Shown: piece after piece, positions 9,569-20,200 of the stretch
Layout of the letters: every line of letters starts with the position of its first letter
Numbering within the stretch: position 1 is the first letter of the stretch
DNA from: a virus
Length of the DNA stretch: 64,000 nucleotides
IMG/VR virus record: IMGVR_UViG_3300017917_003607
Location: 1 to 64,000 of that record
Direction: 5' to 3' (one strand)
The notes under the pieces: generated by a model
Database searches by the model: none
Told to the model about the DNA's origin: nothing
What the model saw: only the letters and a program-made list of their open reading frames with translations
Translations under genes and position numbers: made by a program

Positions 9569-12525
9569 TAACTACAAGAAATTTCTACGTTTATACCCAC
9601 ATTTAAAGTAAGGGTTTTATCTTTAAATAGTTCGACACATCCCGAGTTAGAAATTATTAATCTCTCACTATTAACATTATAGTTCATACCATATTGATAT
9701 ATTGTTTCAAGATAGGTGTCTAACGCATCAATCCATTGTTGTTCTGTTGGATATTCTAAGAACCCATAACCAACAAAAAATGGTTGTTTAATTAGTTGTA
9801 GGTCATCTAATTTTAAATCAACATACCAAGTCGACTTAATAGAATTTAAGTTACAATTTGATAAAGTGTACCCACTTTGGGTTACAACAAAATTTGTGGC
9901 AATTGATAAAGCATCTGAGAATGAATTTAGTATTGATGTCGTTCCACTCCAAGGAATTGTACTTGCAGAAATTGTTTCATCAATGCAATCATTGGATAAT
10001 ACAACACCATCAAACACACACGGTATACATTCTACCGCTGTGACAATACAACCTCTTTGTCTTCTGTAAACATATTTTTGTCTGTGAAAAGCTGAGTTTT
10101 CAAATTTGAGTCCTCCATTCCAAATTGTTGAGGATGGTATTACTTGTTCAACTAATTTTGTCCAGTAATCACCAATACCTAAACAATAATCAATCATCTT
10201 TTGATAAGTGTATTTGTTGGTTTGAATTCCCTTATCTTCCAAAGATTTTAAGTAGTTCCAATAAACTAATTGTAATGTTGGGTATCCTGACGACTTACCG
10301 TCAGTTGTAAACCATCTATTTCTAACATTTATCATGTTATGATAGAAATCTTGTGCAAATTCAGCAAATGTTTTTGTTTGTGGTTGTGGATTAACAAATG
10401 TCCAATCTATATTACCAGGTGATGGGTAAGGTGTTGTAAGACCAGTGTATGGTATTGGATAATCAGTTAGATTAGATTGTTCCCACACATCGTAAGTTAA
10501 ACCTTGTCCGACGTTTAAGAATAAATCTACGTTCTTTACATTTATTGCCAAACTATCATCCAAATTCAAAACATTTGTTGTACTGGCTGCGGCTTTAGCG
10601 GTTTCTTTTCTCGCTGTGACATTAAAACCAATACCATCCAAATTAGGAAACTTTCTGTATCTTTGTAAAAATTGTTGTCCAAATGATGGAGCTTGTTTAA
10701 TTACTTTAACACTTGGTGTTGTACTTGTATAGGTAAGTGTTGTCGTTTCAACTAAATTCTCACTAACGTGAAATGAATTTTGTTCGAACCAACCTTGACC
10801 TTTTTGGAAAAAGAAATTGTTTGTTTGGTCAGGTGTTTTAGGATACCCTGTTTCTGTTATTGGATAATCTAAAATATTAAATGTAGACGCAGATGAAACT
10901 ATATTGGTTGTAAACGCACTATATGTTTTACCCTTAATATTATATTCACTATTAACTAAATAAGAAGGTATTGATTGGTTATATGTACCTCCTGAAATAT
11001 TTGCAAACTTTTGTAAAAAATCTTCGTAAGAAACTTTTCTATCCGCCAAGTAAACGGTTTCGTTAAATTCTATTAGAGCATCTGGTGCTCCAACCATTCT
11101 CATAAGAAACTCAACAGATTTCCTCGTACCTTTAGATTTAAATAAATTTGAAGCGTTTATAACTAATTTTTTATAAAATTCAACATTTAATTCAGCAGGT
11201 GTTTGGTCTCGTGTCCAACCCTCATAAATTGATTTGTTTTTAACACCATAAGTTGATTCAAGAAAATCTTCATTAGAGATTGGTGATATATTTGTGTTCC
11301 AACCCAAAGTGTTTGCCAAATTAACGTACAAAGCCGATGGTAAGTCATTTTTAGAGATATACTGAAACGAATTCATTTTTGCCAACCCATCAATGAAAAG
11401 TTTTGTCTCATCAAAACTTCTACCGTAGATTTGAATAATCTTTTCCATTCTTTGGTCAGGAGTATCAAATTCTTTGAATGAGTCGGTCAAAAGGAATCTA
11501 CTAATTACATTTGTTTTGAAATTGTCTATTTGATTTGCAAAAGTATTTAACTTTTCCAAATAAACCGTAAATGCGTTTGTGATTACATCCAGATTCCAAT
11601 TTCCATATAAAGGCCATGTTAAGAATTCATATGATGTATAAAATTGTCCATCTTCCGTTTCTTTTGGTACCTTAAAGGTGGCTGTGTATTTTGGTATTAC
11701 AAATCTATTTAATAAAAATTCTTCAACAGGGTCCATATAATCCATAAAGGACATTTCTGTTTTAAGTTTGTTTGGTCTAATAATTAAAGATTTTGTAGTA
11801 CCAACCGATGTATATGTTTTGGTTTCTGCGGAATTAGCAGACAATCCAAAAGCGTCCCCTTCAACCCAAAATGTTAATTTACCCTCAGTGGATGTTTGTG
11901 ATGGAACAAAATACTTTACCTTATATTCGTTTGATTCTCCACTAAAAAATAATGCATAGTCAGTATAATAAGTTGTGAGATTTCTTAAATAACTAACTTC
12001 GGTTGGTCTTAGCGCGATGTTTCTTGTCGCATTTTCTGTAAAATCGATATCAAATATATTTTTAACAATCTCAACATTTATATCGAAACTTGTATAGTTT
12101 TCGTTCTTATTAAAAAATATGTTTGTTGCGGTATATCCTGTTGTATAATCAATATACAAACTATCCACCTCTAAAGCCGCGGGGAAGTAATTTATTATGT
12201 GAGTTACTGAAGTTGATAATCTTTTAGCCAATGAACCATATTGGGTAAAGTTGGTTACGTCTGTAAGGTCATAAGATGGATAAACTCTTAGGTCAATTGA
12301 TACCGCTTTCCTTGCTTGTTCAATATCTACCTTTAATGAATCTAAAGTTATTGGGTCCGAAAAAACTCCAGTTGCATAATCTTCATCAATTTTCTCAGTA
12401 ATACCATAACTCCAAACAAAGTTAGTATTGGTAAGTCCTCCACCTTGGGTGGTCTGAAAACCTACTAAATCTTCGTTGGGGTCAACAAACCCCGCTCCTA
12501 CGTTTGGAATTACAATTTTAGTCAT
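9568..12525 (-). CDS. Baseplate/tail-tip protein with P2 gpI-like segment
   Basis: 985 residues. The N-terminal ~260 residues are beta-rich. Around residues 270-500 the chain becomes helical and contains EFYKKLVINASNLFKSKGT followed by RKSVEFLMRMVGAPDALIEF. This resembles the segment of phage P2 gpI-type tail proteins in which a KGT--ai motif precedes a short helix and strand. The remainder is rich in Asn, Thr and aromatic residues and ends with a Cys-containing region. In phages the gpI family links the baseplate to the fibres, which fits its position between the baseplate block (upstream) and the fibre cluster (downstream). Start and stop overlap the neighbours by TAATG. The family match is by eye. 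Confidence 0.6.
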   Translation of the reverse strand: MTKIVIPNVGAGFVDPNEDLVGFQTTQGGGLTNTNFVWSYGITEKIDEDYATGVFSDPITLDSLKVDIEQARKAVSIDLRVYPSYDLTDVTNFTQYGSLAKRLSTSVTHIINYFPAALEVDSLYIDYTTGYTATNIFFNKNENYTSFDINVEIVKNIFDIDFTENATRNIALRPTEVSYLRNLTTYYTDYALFFSGESNEYKVKYFVPSQTSTEGKLTFWVEGDAFGLSANSAETKTYTSVGTTKSLIIRPNKLKTEMSFMDYMDPVEEFLLNRFVIPKYTATFKVPKETEDGQFYTSYEFLTWPLYGNWNLDVITNAFTVYLEKLNTFANQIDNFKTNVISRFLLTDSFKEFDTPDQRMEKIIQIYGRSFDETKLFIDGLAKMNSFQYISKNDLPSALYVNLANTLGWNTNISPISNEDFLESTYGVKNKSIYEGWTRDQTPAELNVEFYKKLVINASNLFKSKGTRKSVEFLMRMVGAPDALIEFNETVYLADRKVSYEDFLQKFANISGGTYNQSIPSYLVNSEYNIKGKTYSAFTTNIVSSASTFNILDYPITETGYPKTPDQTNNFFFQKGQGWFEQNSFHVSENLVETTTLTYTSTTPSVKVIKQAPSFGQQFLQRYRKFPNLDGIGFNVTARKETAKAAASTTNVLNLDDSLAINVKNVDLFLNVGQGLTYDVWEQSNLTDYPIPYTGLTTPYPSPGNIDWTFVNPQPQTKTFAEFAQDFYHNMINVRNRWFTTDGKSSGYPTLQLVYWNYLKSLEDKGIQTNKYTYQKMIDYCLGIGDYWTKLVEQVIPSSTIWNGGLKFENSAFHRQKYVYRRQRGCIVTAVECIPCVFDGVVLSNDCIDETISASTIPWSGTTSILNSFSDALSIATNFVVTQSGYTLSNCNLNSIKSTWYVDLKLDDLQLIKQPFFVGYGFLEYPTEQQWIDALDTYLETIYQYGMNYNVNSERLIISNSGCVELFKDKTLTLNVGINVEISCS

Positions 12526-13436
12526 TATGGTATGATGTTATTAAAGTCAACTGTGAAATCTACGTTATTTTGTCTATCCTGACGAATCTCATATAATATA
12601 TCACCAAAATCATTTCTAACCTCGAACAAGTTATATTGTTTATATATTCTACTTTCTGAGTCGTATATTGTATATAAACCAGTTTCTGATGATTTACTTT
12701 GGTTACCATACAACGCAATTGCCACACTATTTAAATCATATTCGGCCATCTCTATTTCGACAACAAACGGATTGAAATATGTGTTTGTTAGTATTACGTT
12801 TTGGCCAGGTTGTCCAATATATGGTATTGCGTTTGGGTTATTTGATGGTGCACTTGAGGGTGATACAGTACAAAAGACTAAGTTTCTTGCCGAAGGTGCG
12901 TCAATGTATCTATATCTAACTGAACTAATATTACTAGCGCCAGGTTGACTTACCACCGCATCCACAAAAAAGGAAGAGGTAACAATTCTATAAAAATTTG
13001 GTATCTTTTCACCATCTGAATTTAGATATTCAACTCTATATCCAACTAAACCTTGACTTACAAATCTATTTCTAAATTGTGAGGGAACGTTATTTGTATC
13101 AATAACTAAACCTTTAACACTTGGTAATGCAGATAAAACACCACAATCAGTTAAATTTGTTCTGATTTGTACAGGTCTAATCATTAATGTGTAGATACCG
13201 ATTTTGTTAAATTCATTTGCGGGTAGTTTCATATTGTATAAACCACCCAAGATTTCATCTGTTCCACCACCAGTGCTGGCATTGTTAAAATAAGGTGTTA
13301 GAATTTGAGACGCGTTTAATTTTTTTATAATGGGATTTGATGTAAAATCCCTTGATGGTGTATAAATCATAATGATTTCTACATCTTCAGGTGCCATGTC
13401 GGCTGGTCGTGTTATACCGTAGGTTCCAAGTGCCAT
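12525..13436 (-). CDS. Baseplate-associated structural protein, unrecognised
   Basis: 303 residues starting MALGTYGITRPADMAPEDVE. Predominantly beta, with few cysteines and no hydrophobic segment. It is the first gene of the next transcription unit: 69 bp with no coding signal lie upstream and contain a TATTTAT box at 13481-13487. Its stop overlaps the start of the gpI-like gene. A role as a baseplate wedge or fibre-adaptor component is inferred from position only; I do not recognise a family. Confidence 0.6.
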   Translation of the reverse strand: MALGTYGITRPADMAPEDVEIIMIYTPSRDFTSNPIIKKLNASQILTPYFNNASTGGGTDEILGGLYNMKLPANEFNKIGIYTLMIRPVQIRTNLTDCGVLSALPSVKGLVIDTNNVPSQFRNRFVSQGLVGYRVEYLNSDGEKIPNFYRIVTSSFFVDAVVSQPGASNISSVRYRYIDAPSARNLVFCTVSPSSAPSNNPNAIPYIGQPGQNVILTNTYFNPFVVEIEMAEYDLNSVAIALYGNQSKSSETGLYTIYDSESRIYKQYNLFEVRNDFGDILYEIRQDRQNNVDFTVDFNNIIP

Positions 13437-13505
13437 ATGTTTTTTTTACTCTTTAGTTTTTGCTGTTTAGCGTGTTATTCATAAATACTCAATTTAAAAA
13501 AATCC

Positions 13506-14630
13506 TTATTGTTCAATTATCTTAAAATATCCGTAACCGTATTTTGTAAGGTCACCTAAATTATCAATCTCACCTAATCTAAGAAAACTTTCTGTCCCCG
13601 ACAGTTTGCCTCTGTCAATGAAAACGTCAGATTGAATTTCTGTTCCGTTTACCATACCAATTAATATTTCTTCTTTAACTACGGGAACTGGTGTCATATT
13701 GTATTCGGTAAGACCTGAAACTATTGGAATTACTTTATCAGGTTGAGTTGGGTTTATGTATCCTGTTATAAACAAGGTGTACCCTTGTGGAAAATCGTAA
13801 TACAAAATATTATCGTATGTATACCCTGTAAAATCAGGACCTAAGTTTGTAACCCATCCCGCCAATTTATCTTTTTGATATACAGGTGCTCCAACCACAT
13901 ATGGATAAGGTCCGTATTGTTTTAGTTGTGTTAATTTAGATTGTGTAAAACCAGTGACAAAATAAGGAACTGTTGTGTAATTAGAACTCTTTTGTGCCTG
14001 AACTGAGTTATAACTGTCTCCCGTAAAAATCCATTTGTATGATATTGGTGTCGCAGACCAAACACCTGTATTCATCACAAAAAAATATTCTCCTTCAGGA
14101 TTTTCAAAACTCATTTCTTTGTAAGGTATTGTTATGTTTTTTACAGTCACGGTTGTTCCCCAAGCCGCAGTACCACTCAAACTAACACTATAAATTTTTG
14201 ATTGTCCATTACTTAAAGATGGATAAGTATGTTCAATAAAACTAGGGTATTTTTTTGTAAATGTTTCTACAGGTGAATCATCTCCCCAATTTATATCATA
14301 ACTGACTTGTTGTGATAATTCTTCGGATGTATTGTAAACATATAGGTTATATGGGGAACCTGTTGTTGCCGAGTATATAAAGTTATTGTTAATATCCTTT
14401 TGATATATCGCTCCGTCAAAACCTGAATAATATCCTATGTCTTTATAAGTTTGACTAAAAAAAACAGGTATAGTCAATCCTGTCAATACAGAATCACCAT
14501 TTGTACCACCCGATAACAAGTAGGTTAATCCTGTCCAACCACTAACTGTTTGACCAGAAATTTCTTGTGAAACAATTGCAGATTTTAAAACCTCCTGAGA
14601 TATTGTAATATTATAAGTTTCAGTTTTCAT
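13506..14630 (-). CDS. Structural protein with PKD-like domain
   Basis: 374 residues. Residues ~110-160 hold the PKD-like combination INWGDDSPVET, then HTYP, then YSVSLSG. The PKD Ig fold is common in extracellular Bacteroidota proteins and in phage tail proteins. The C-terminal ~50 residues (EIQSDVFIDRGK, LRLGEIDNLGDL, YGYGYFKI) read like a compact conserved tail domain. The gene overlaps the start of its upstream neighbour by 4 nt (ATGA). Virion structural role inferred; exact position in the tail is unknown. Confidence 0.6.
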   Translation of the reverse strand: MKTETYNITISQEVLKSAIVSQEISGQTVSGWTGLTYLLSGGTNGDSVLTGLTIPVFFSQTYKDIGYYSGFDGAIYQKDINNNFIYSATTGSPYNLYVYNTSEELSQQVSYDINWGDDSPVETFTKKYPSFIEHTYPSLSNGQSKIYSVSLSGTAAWGTTVTVKNITIPYKEMSFENPEGEYFFVMNTGVWSATPISYKWIFTGDSYNSVQAQKSSNYTTVPYFVTGFTQSKLTQLKQYGPYPYVVGAPVYQKDKLAGWVTNLGPDFTGYTYDNILYYDFPQGYTLFITGYINPTQPDKVIPIVSGLTEYNMTPVPVVKEEILIGMVNGTEIQSDVFIDRGKLSGTESFLRLGEIDNLGDLTKYGYGYFKIIEQ

Positions 14631-15484
14631 GGATTAACATATTCATACCATTTAATTGGGGCGGTTCTAGTCCCTCTTCTGTCTGAAAAAGAATTGACAT
14701 CTGTTTCATTATCAAATACTTGATATTGATAGGTATCATAATCTAATTTCAATACGTAATAAAAATATTCTTCTTGAGAAAAATTAAATTTATTTTGTAA
14801 CTCACCTTGGGGTTGTTTAATCATTCTTTTAAATTGTCCAATGCCAGCGTCATAATATTTACAACTCATATATAAAGTACCAGCATCTATAAAGTCTCTA
14901 TTTTTTAACCAATAAACATAATATCCTTCTTTATCACCTGTGTGATTAAGAGAAAATTTAGGTTTTCTAATTTTAACAATATTTTGTCCTATAACCGCAT
15001 CAAGGGTTTCGCCTTGTTGTACAGGTATTATAATTGTTAATAAAATTTGTTGACTTGTACTTTTAGTTGAATCATAAAAATCTAATTTAAAATAAGATTT
15101 TGAAAATACATTTTCATAATAGTAAATTTGTTGGTTGGTATAACCGTTGGCTCTATAATCAATAACCCAATTATCATTATTTGTAGTTGCGGTTACTGAT
15201 GAATTTGTAAGAGCAGAATAAAAATAAAACTCGTAGTTAATTGATGTATTGTTTGCTGGTCCATGAACCACACCTCTCCAAGCAGAATGTGAGTATCTTA
15301 TAGTTTCTAAATCATCTATTGGATTGATGCTTGCTCTTATAATTTCGTTTTCATATTCATCAATACTTTCGTTAACACCTGTAAAATCAAAAACAGATGA
15401 TATTGGTATTTTAATTCCAATATCATTAGTTGCACCAGTATTTGTTAGGCTGATTGGGTTGTATCTAAATCTGTAATTATTCAC
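14627..15484 (-). CDS. Baseplate/tail structural protein, unrecognised
   Basis: 285 residues, MNNYRFRYNPISLTNTG... Rich in Tyr, Asn and beta-strand-like stretches, with no hydrophobic helix. Overlaps 8 nt with the gene upstream and 4 nt with the gene downstream, so it is almost certainly translated as part of the same polycistron. No recognisable motif. I assign a structural role from context. Confidence 0.55.
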   Translation of the reverse strand: MNNYRFRYNPISLTNTGATNDIGIKIPISSVFDFTGVNESIDEYENEIIRASINPIDDLETIRYSHSAWRGVVHGPANNTSINYEFYFYSALTNSSVTATTNNDNWVIDYRANGYTNQQIYYYENVFSKSYFKLDFYDSTKSTSQQILLTIIIPVQQGETLDAVIGQNIVKIRKPKFSLNHTGDKEGYYVYWLKNRDFIDAGTLYMSCKYYDAGIGQFKRMIKQPQGELQNKFNFSQEEYFYYVLKLDYDTYQYQVFDNETDVNSFSDRRGTRTAPIKWYEYVNP

Positions 15485-17240
15485 AATCGTCTTTTATTGG
15501 TTGTGTTACCACGGGTGGGTTAAAGTTTAGGTTTTTATACGGTGTCGATAACATAAACGTTACATTTGTGAAAGGATAGTGTGCGTCATTTAAATATGGG
15601 TAGTTAACACCTAAATCCCCATCAGCATCACCGTATGGTATTATATCACGCCATATCCATCTATTTAAATTTTCAGAATAATAAGCCCAAGGTTTTCTTG
15701 TTGTTGAAACTTGACCTGTTGATTCTGAGAGAGTTGAATAAAAATCTCTGAGTTTTATTGGATAATGTGGTTGATAAAAATATCCTGGTGGGTTATCTGA
15801 ACCATTATCCTCTGTTTGGTACAATGCGTCGTTAAATGTTATTTTATGTTGACAGTTTGAAACTACGTATTCTAATTGTTCAATTTCATTATACTCACAG
15901 AAGTCGCCAACAAGTACATCTTCTTTTTTTAGTGGGCTATTATAGAAAAATCTATATGTTTTATTATTAGAGAATCTTGTATATGACTCTACAGGAATCT
16001 CTTCTAAACTGTCTATATTATTTATTTTCCACCAATCATCAATAGAATCTTCATGAAAGTTAAAATTCCAACCATACTGAAGTGCATTATTCGTATTAGA
16101 TAATGGTTTATTGAACCATCCATAATAACCTTTATTAACAATAGTTAGATAATATCTTGTAATTGGTTTTAAATTATTATCATAGTATTCGTCAATATTA
16201 AAATCATTTCTAAACGTATAACTATATGTTTGTGTACCCTCTTTTATTGAAACTCTTTGTTGTAGGTTTGGTGTAAGAGCGGAGTATTCAAGTTTTTGTT
16301 GTGTGCTAAATGCGTTGTTTTCAAATGCTAAATTATTAACATTTGAATCAGTTTCATCTGTTATAATTTTATGTAGTCTAACATAGTATCTTGATTTTGT
16401 TTCTGCAGAGTTTTCTATGTTTACTATTCTTTTAAAAGTTCCCGTAACCCCGTTAACAAATGTTGTACCTGTATATCCAATATCAACTATCGAAAAACTT
16501 GTTTCGTTATTTGAAAATCCAGGTTCACCAACAACGTCAACCCTAAAAGTTTTAATTCCATTATATTCAATTGATAACTCAACAAATTGTGAAACTGTCA
16601 AATTATGATTACCACCACATCTAAAAGTTATATATTTACTTCCGTTAAAGACATTATTGATAATCGTAAAAGGAATTCCATCCATAGCTTTAAATGTTAT
16701 GGTATTACCACTTAATTGTTTGTCAACATATGACATTCTTTGTTCTGTAATTGATGAAAACGGGTAACTTAAATATACCCCCCAATTATATGTTGACGCA
16801 CTTTGTGGTAGAACTCTAATGTGTGGATTATCATAATCGGTCCTTATGAAACTGAATTCATTGTATTGCGGATATCCATTCCATCTTAATCCAAAAGTAT
16901 CAGGTACTCTTTCAAAATTATTAAAAAGGGTTTGGTTTTTTTCCAAAACCTCTATAGGGTTAGTTAAAAATAAGAAATTTTTATAATTGTCATAATCTGT
17001 GGAGCCAATAATTGAATTTGAAAAAATGTTTGTGAGTTTACCACTTATTCTGAATATTGACGAGTTTTGCCTTTCAACCTCTGATTGTGTTAGTAAGTTC
17101 ACATTTCTAGTGCGGTCCGATTCAATTAATTCTTTTTGGTCAGATACAAACTCAGTAGGAATAGATATTATTCTTTCAGTCGCCCCTTTGTATCTGAGGT
17201 TTCCTTTAATTATTGTTATATCACTTTGATACGATGCCAT
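15477..17240 (-). CDS. Large baseplate-associated protein, unrecognised
   Basis: 587 residues, MASYQSDITIIKGNLRYKG. The chain is beta-rich with many Tyr, Asn and Phe. A domain of ~160 residues (~180-300) contains a repeated F-V----G--------FSI phrase. The C-terminus ends PVVTQPIKDDCE. Its order after gp25, gp6 and a gp7-sized protein matches the place of T4 gp8, but I see no sequence signature that proves this. The ATG overlaps the stop of the 1796-residue gene (TAATG-type). Confidence 0.5.
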   Translation of the reverse strand: MASYQSDITIIKGNLRYKGATERIISIPTEFVSDQKELIESDRTRNVNLLTQSEVERQNSSIFRISGKLTNIFSNSIIGSTDYDNYKNFLFLTNPIEVLEKNQTLFNNFERVPDTFGLRWNGYPQYNEFSFIRTDYDNPHIRVLPQSASTYNWGVYLSYPFSSITEQRMSYVDKQLSGNTITFKAMDGIPFTIINNVFNGSKYITFRCGGNHNLTVSQFVELSIEYNGIKTFRVDVVGEPGFSNNETSFSIVDIGYTGTTFVNGVTGTFKRIVNIENSAETKSRYYVRLHKIITDETDSNVNNLAFENNAFSTQQKLEYSALTPNLQQRVSIKEGTQTYSYTFRNDFNIDEYYDNNLKPITRYYLTIVNKGYYGWFNKPLSNTNNALQYGWNFNFHEDSIDDWWKINNIDSLEEIPVESYTRFSNNKTYRFFYNSPLKKEDVLVGDFCEYNEIEQLEYVVSNCQHKITFNDALYQTEDNGSDNPPGYFYQPHYPIKLRDFYSTLSESTGQVSTTRKPWAYYSENLNRWIWRDIIPYGDADGDLGVNYPYLNDAHYPFTNVTFMLSTPYKNLNFNPPVVTQPIKDDCE

Positions 17241-20200
17241 TATAAATCAATTAAATTTCTCTTAACAAATATGTCATATGCCGTTTTACCCGCCTTTAAT
17301 CCAAAATAAAAATGGAATGGAGCCCCAACCATTATTTCATTTGGACTGCCAGGGTCGGCGAATCCATCAAAGGTAAATCCTGTTACTACTCCTTTTGAGT
17401 CGGTAAGTCCACTTGAATCGTAAATATATCCAGGTCTTTGTGTTGTTGGATTTTTTACAGAACTTTTATAGTATGTACCATCATTTAATCGGTCTATTCC
17501 TTGGTATGGTGTAATTACAAACTTATTTGGGTCGTCTGTCAACCACTCATTTTTTTCCGAACCAAATATACTTATTTTACCATCAATCACTGTTTGATTA
17601 TCTAACTTCCATCTATACATCGGTACAATTTGTGATTTAATACCAAATGTATCATAAGCAAATTTAGTTGGTGTATCGATAAATATTTGACGACCAGGTG
17701 TTATATAATCTCTAGTTGTTGTACTTGCGGTAAAAAACACACCAATAGTGGCATCAGGTCTACCATCATAAAAAAGATTTTCATCTTTATATGTTTCAGG
17801 TGAAAATGGAGTGACCCCAATTTCACTATTTATACTATTCAATTGTGCAAAATCACCATCTATTTTTTTACCATTTCTACTAAAAAGTTGAGATACACTT
17901 CCTGATTTAGCTGAAAACATTAATTGTAAAAATTTAGCATTTGCCAATCTGCTTACCACAAAAAATTGTGCCAAGTCAGAAATACTGTTATATGAACTAG
18001 GTTTCAAGGTGTCCATATAGTATCCTTGAAATTCTGGTTTGGCGCAAACGAATTTTATTAAGTTGTCTTTCGGTCCCAAGTCAACAATCGTTGTTGGGTT
18101 CCCTAAGAAGTATTTGTTAGAACCAATTTTAGGGTCTGTTTGACCACTATCTTTTCCTATAAATTTTCCTTCTATTTGATTAAATGGTGATGACCTATAA
18201 AAGAAAGAATTATTTTCTAATCTAAATGTAATTTTATCTTTACAAAAATCGTAATTTCCAAAAGCGTTTGGTCCCGCGCCAGGTCTTGAGGTTGTATCAA
18301 GGCCTCGATAAATTCTGTCGTTTTGGAATCCTGGCATATACAATACACCATTTACCCATTGGTTTGTGAATGTCATTCCAAAAATATTTCTACACAAAGC
18401 AAAACCTAAAATGTATCTTGCTTTCCATTCTGAAAATACTTCCAAATCACCAGCGATTGCTAAATCTCTTTCACAAACAACATAACATCCTTTTACTACT
18501 TTAGGGAATCCTTGCACACCGCCATTATCATATACAGGATTTGGTTTTGGTTTAATTCGTAAAGCCTGACCTGGTAATTGTTCGTAGGCACCCAATGGTA
18601 CAATTGAGTCACAACTAAACGAACTTAACACCGAGGTTACTTGCGAACCGTAGTCTTCTTGGAAATCTTCGGATTGTCCTCTACTAAAGTCATTTGCATT
18701 TGCAACCGCAACCAAAGGAACATCCGCATATCCTTTATCGGGTACTACATACATTGCAAACGCTTTGTTTTGAGCCAATACAAAATTATTATCAAACGCA
18801 TCAGACCTTGGTAGTCTGTCAGTCCTCATTACTATGTTCACATTTGAAGACATGTTAAGTGTGTTACCCGTTGGGGTATAAACGCTTCTATAATATTTAC
18901 TATCACCAACGTCTTCATTTCTTTCGTTTTTTCGTTTGTATTCACCATCATCGTATTTCAAGTAATAACCTACAGGTGTTTTGAAAAATACTCTTGCCAT
19001 TTCTGAACCACCGCCAACATATTCAAATGGGTAATATCCATCAATACCTGGTGTTAAGAATTTATTACCTTCTTTATCGTTACCAGTATTTTTACTACCA
19101 TTATAAGAACTATAAAGTCTATGGTTATTAGTTGTAAACGCGGAATATCTCCAATTTTTTTCTGTTGTTGTTTGTGTTGAAGGTGTGAAAAAATATGATG
19201 GATAGAAAATTTGTGTTCCAACATTTGAGGTATAATCTGTGTGTTGTTTTAAGTTTAAATCAGGTTGTATTGGTATATTTAATTTGTATTCCAAATCCGT
19301 GACCATAGTACCTTCTTTAGTACCAAAAACTCTTGATACATCAATTTTAGTTCTTTGCCTAGGCGAATATGGGTCAACACCTTTCATCATTACAACCGCC
19401 ACTAAATTATTTCTTATTTCTTGAGGAATTTGGTCAATAGCAATTTGTTTATCAACCCCATTACAAAATGAGTTACCAATTACCCTATCATTTTCTTCAT
19501 CTCTAAAAGCCCACGCCACATTCATTTCTCCCTTTATTACTCTTCGATAAAATGAATTATTATAGTAGGAATAATCAATAGTATTACCATTAACTATTTG
19601 ACTTAATTGTAATAATGTATATCCTGTTACAATTTGATAATATTCAATATCCGATGGAAAATTATAAGATGTAACACCACTGTATAAGTTTTGTTGAATT
19701 GTGAATTGTTTAGTTATTGGTATTAAATTACTTGAGTTGCTTGGGTCCGCATATTGTATTGTAATTTTTGTAGTTCCTAAAGTTGGTGTAGAACCAGTTA
19801 CGTTTCTAGTGCCTAATAAGTTTTTTTCTGATGTTACACCTGAAACATTTATGTCTTTAGTATTATTTGCCGAAACAAATGATAACATAGTACCCGCACT
19901 AAACGTAGATAAAAATCCTCTATCACAAAGAACAACCAAAGGTTGGTCTTCGTAAAAAGCGGCATTGGTGTAAGATGAAACAGTTGCACCATTACCTGAG
20001 TAATTTGGGTAAATTTTAATTCTATTACTCATACCACCTGAAGTGTTATTAAAATAGTGTGCCTTTGTGTTATATAAGTTTACTCTTTCAGGTATTGGTA
20101 GTGTATATTGTTGTTTATCCTCTGTTGCACAATCATCCCCATTACCTGTTTGGTCAGGGTCAAGTTTACCCGATGTCCAATAATCATTATTCCTAAATTC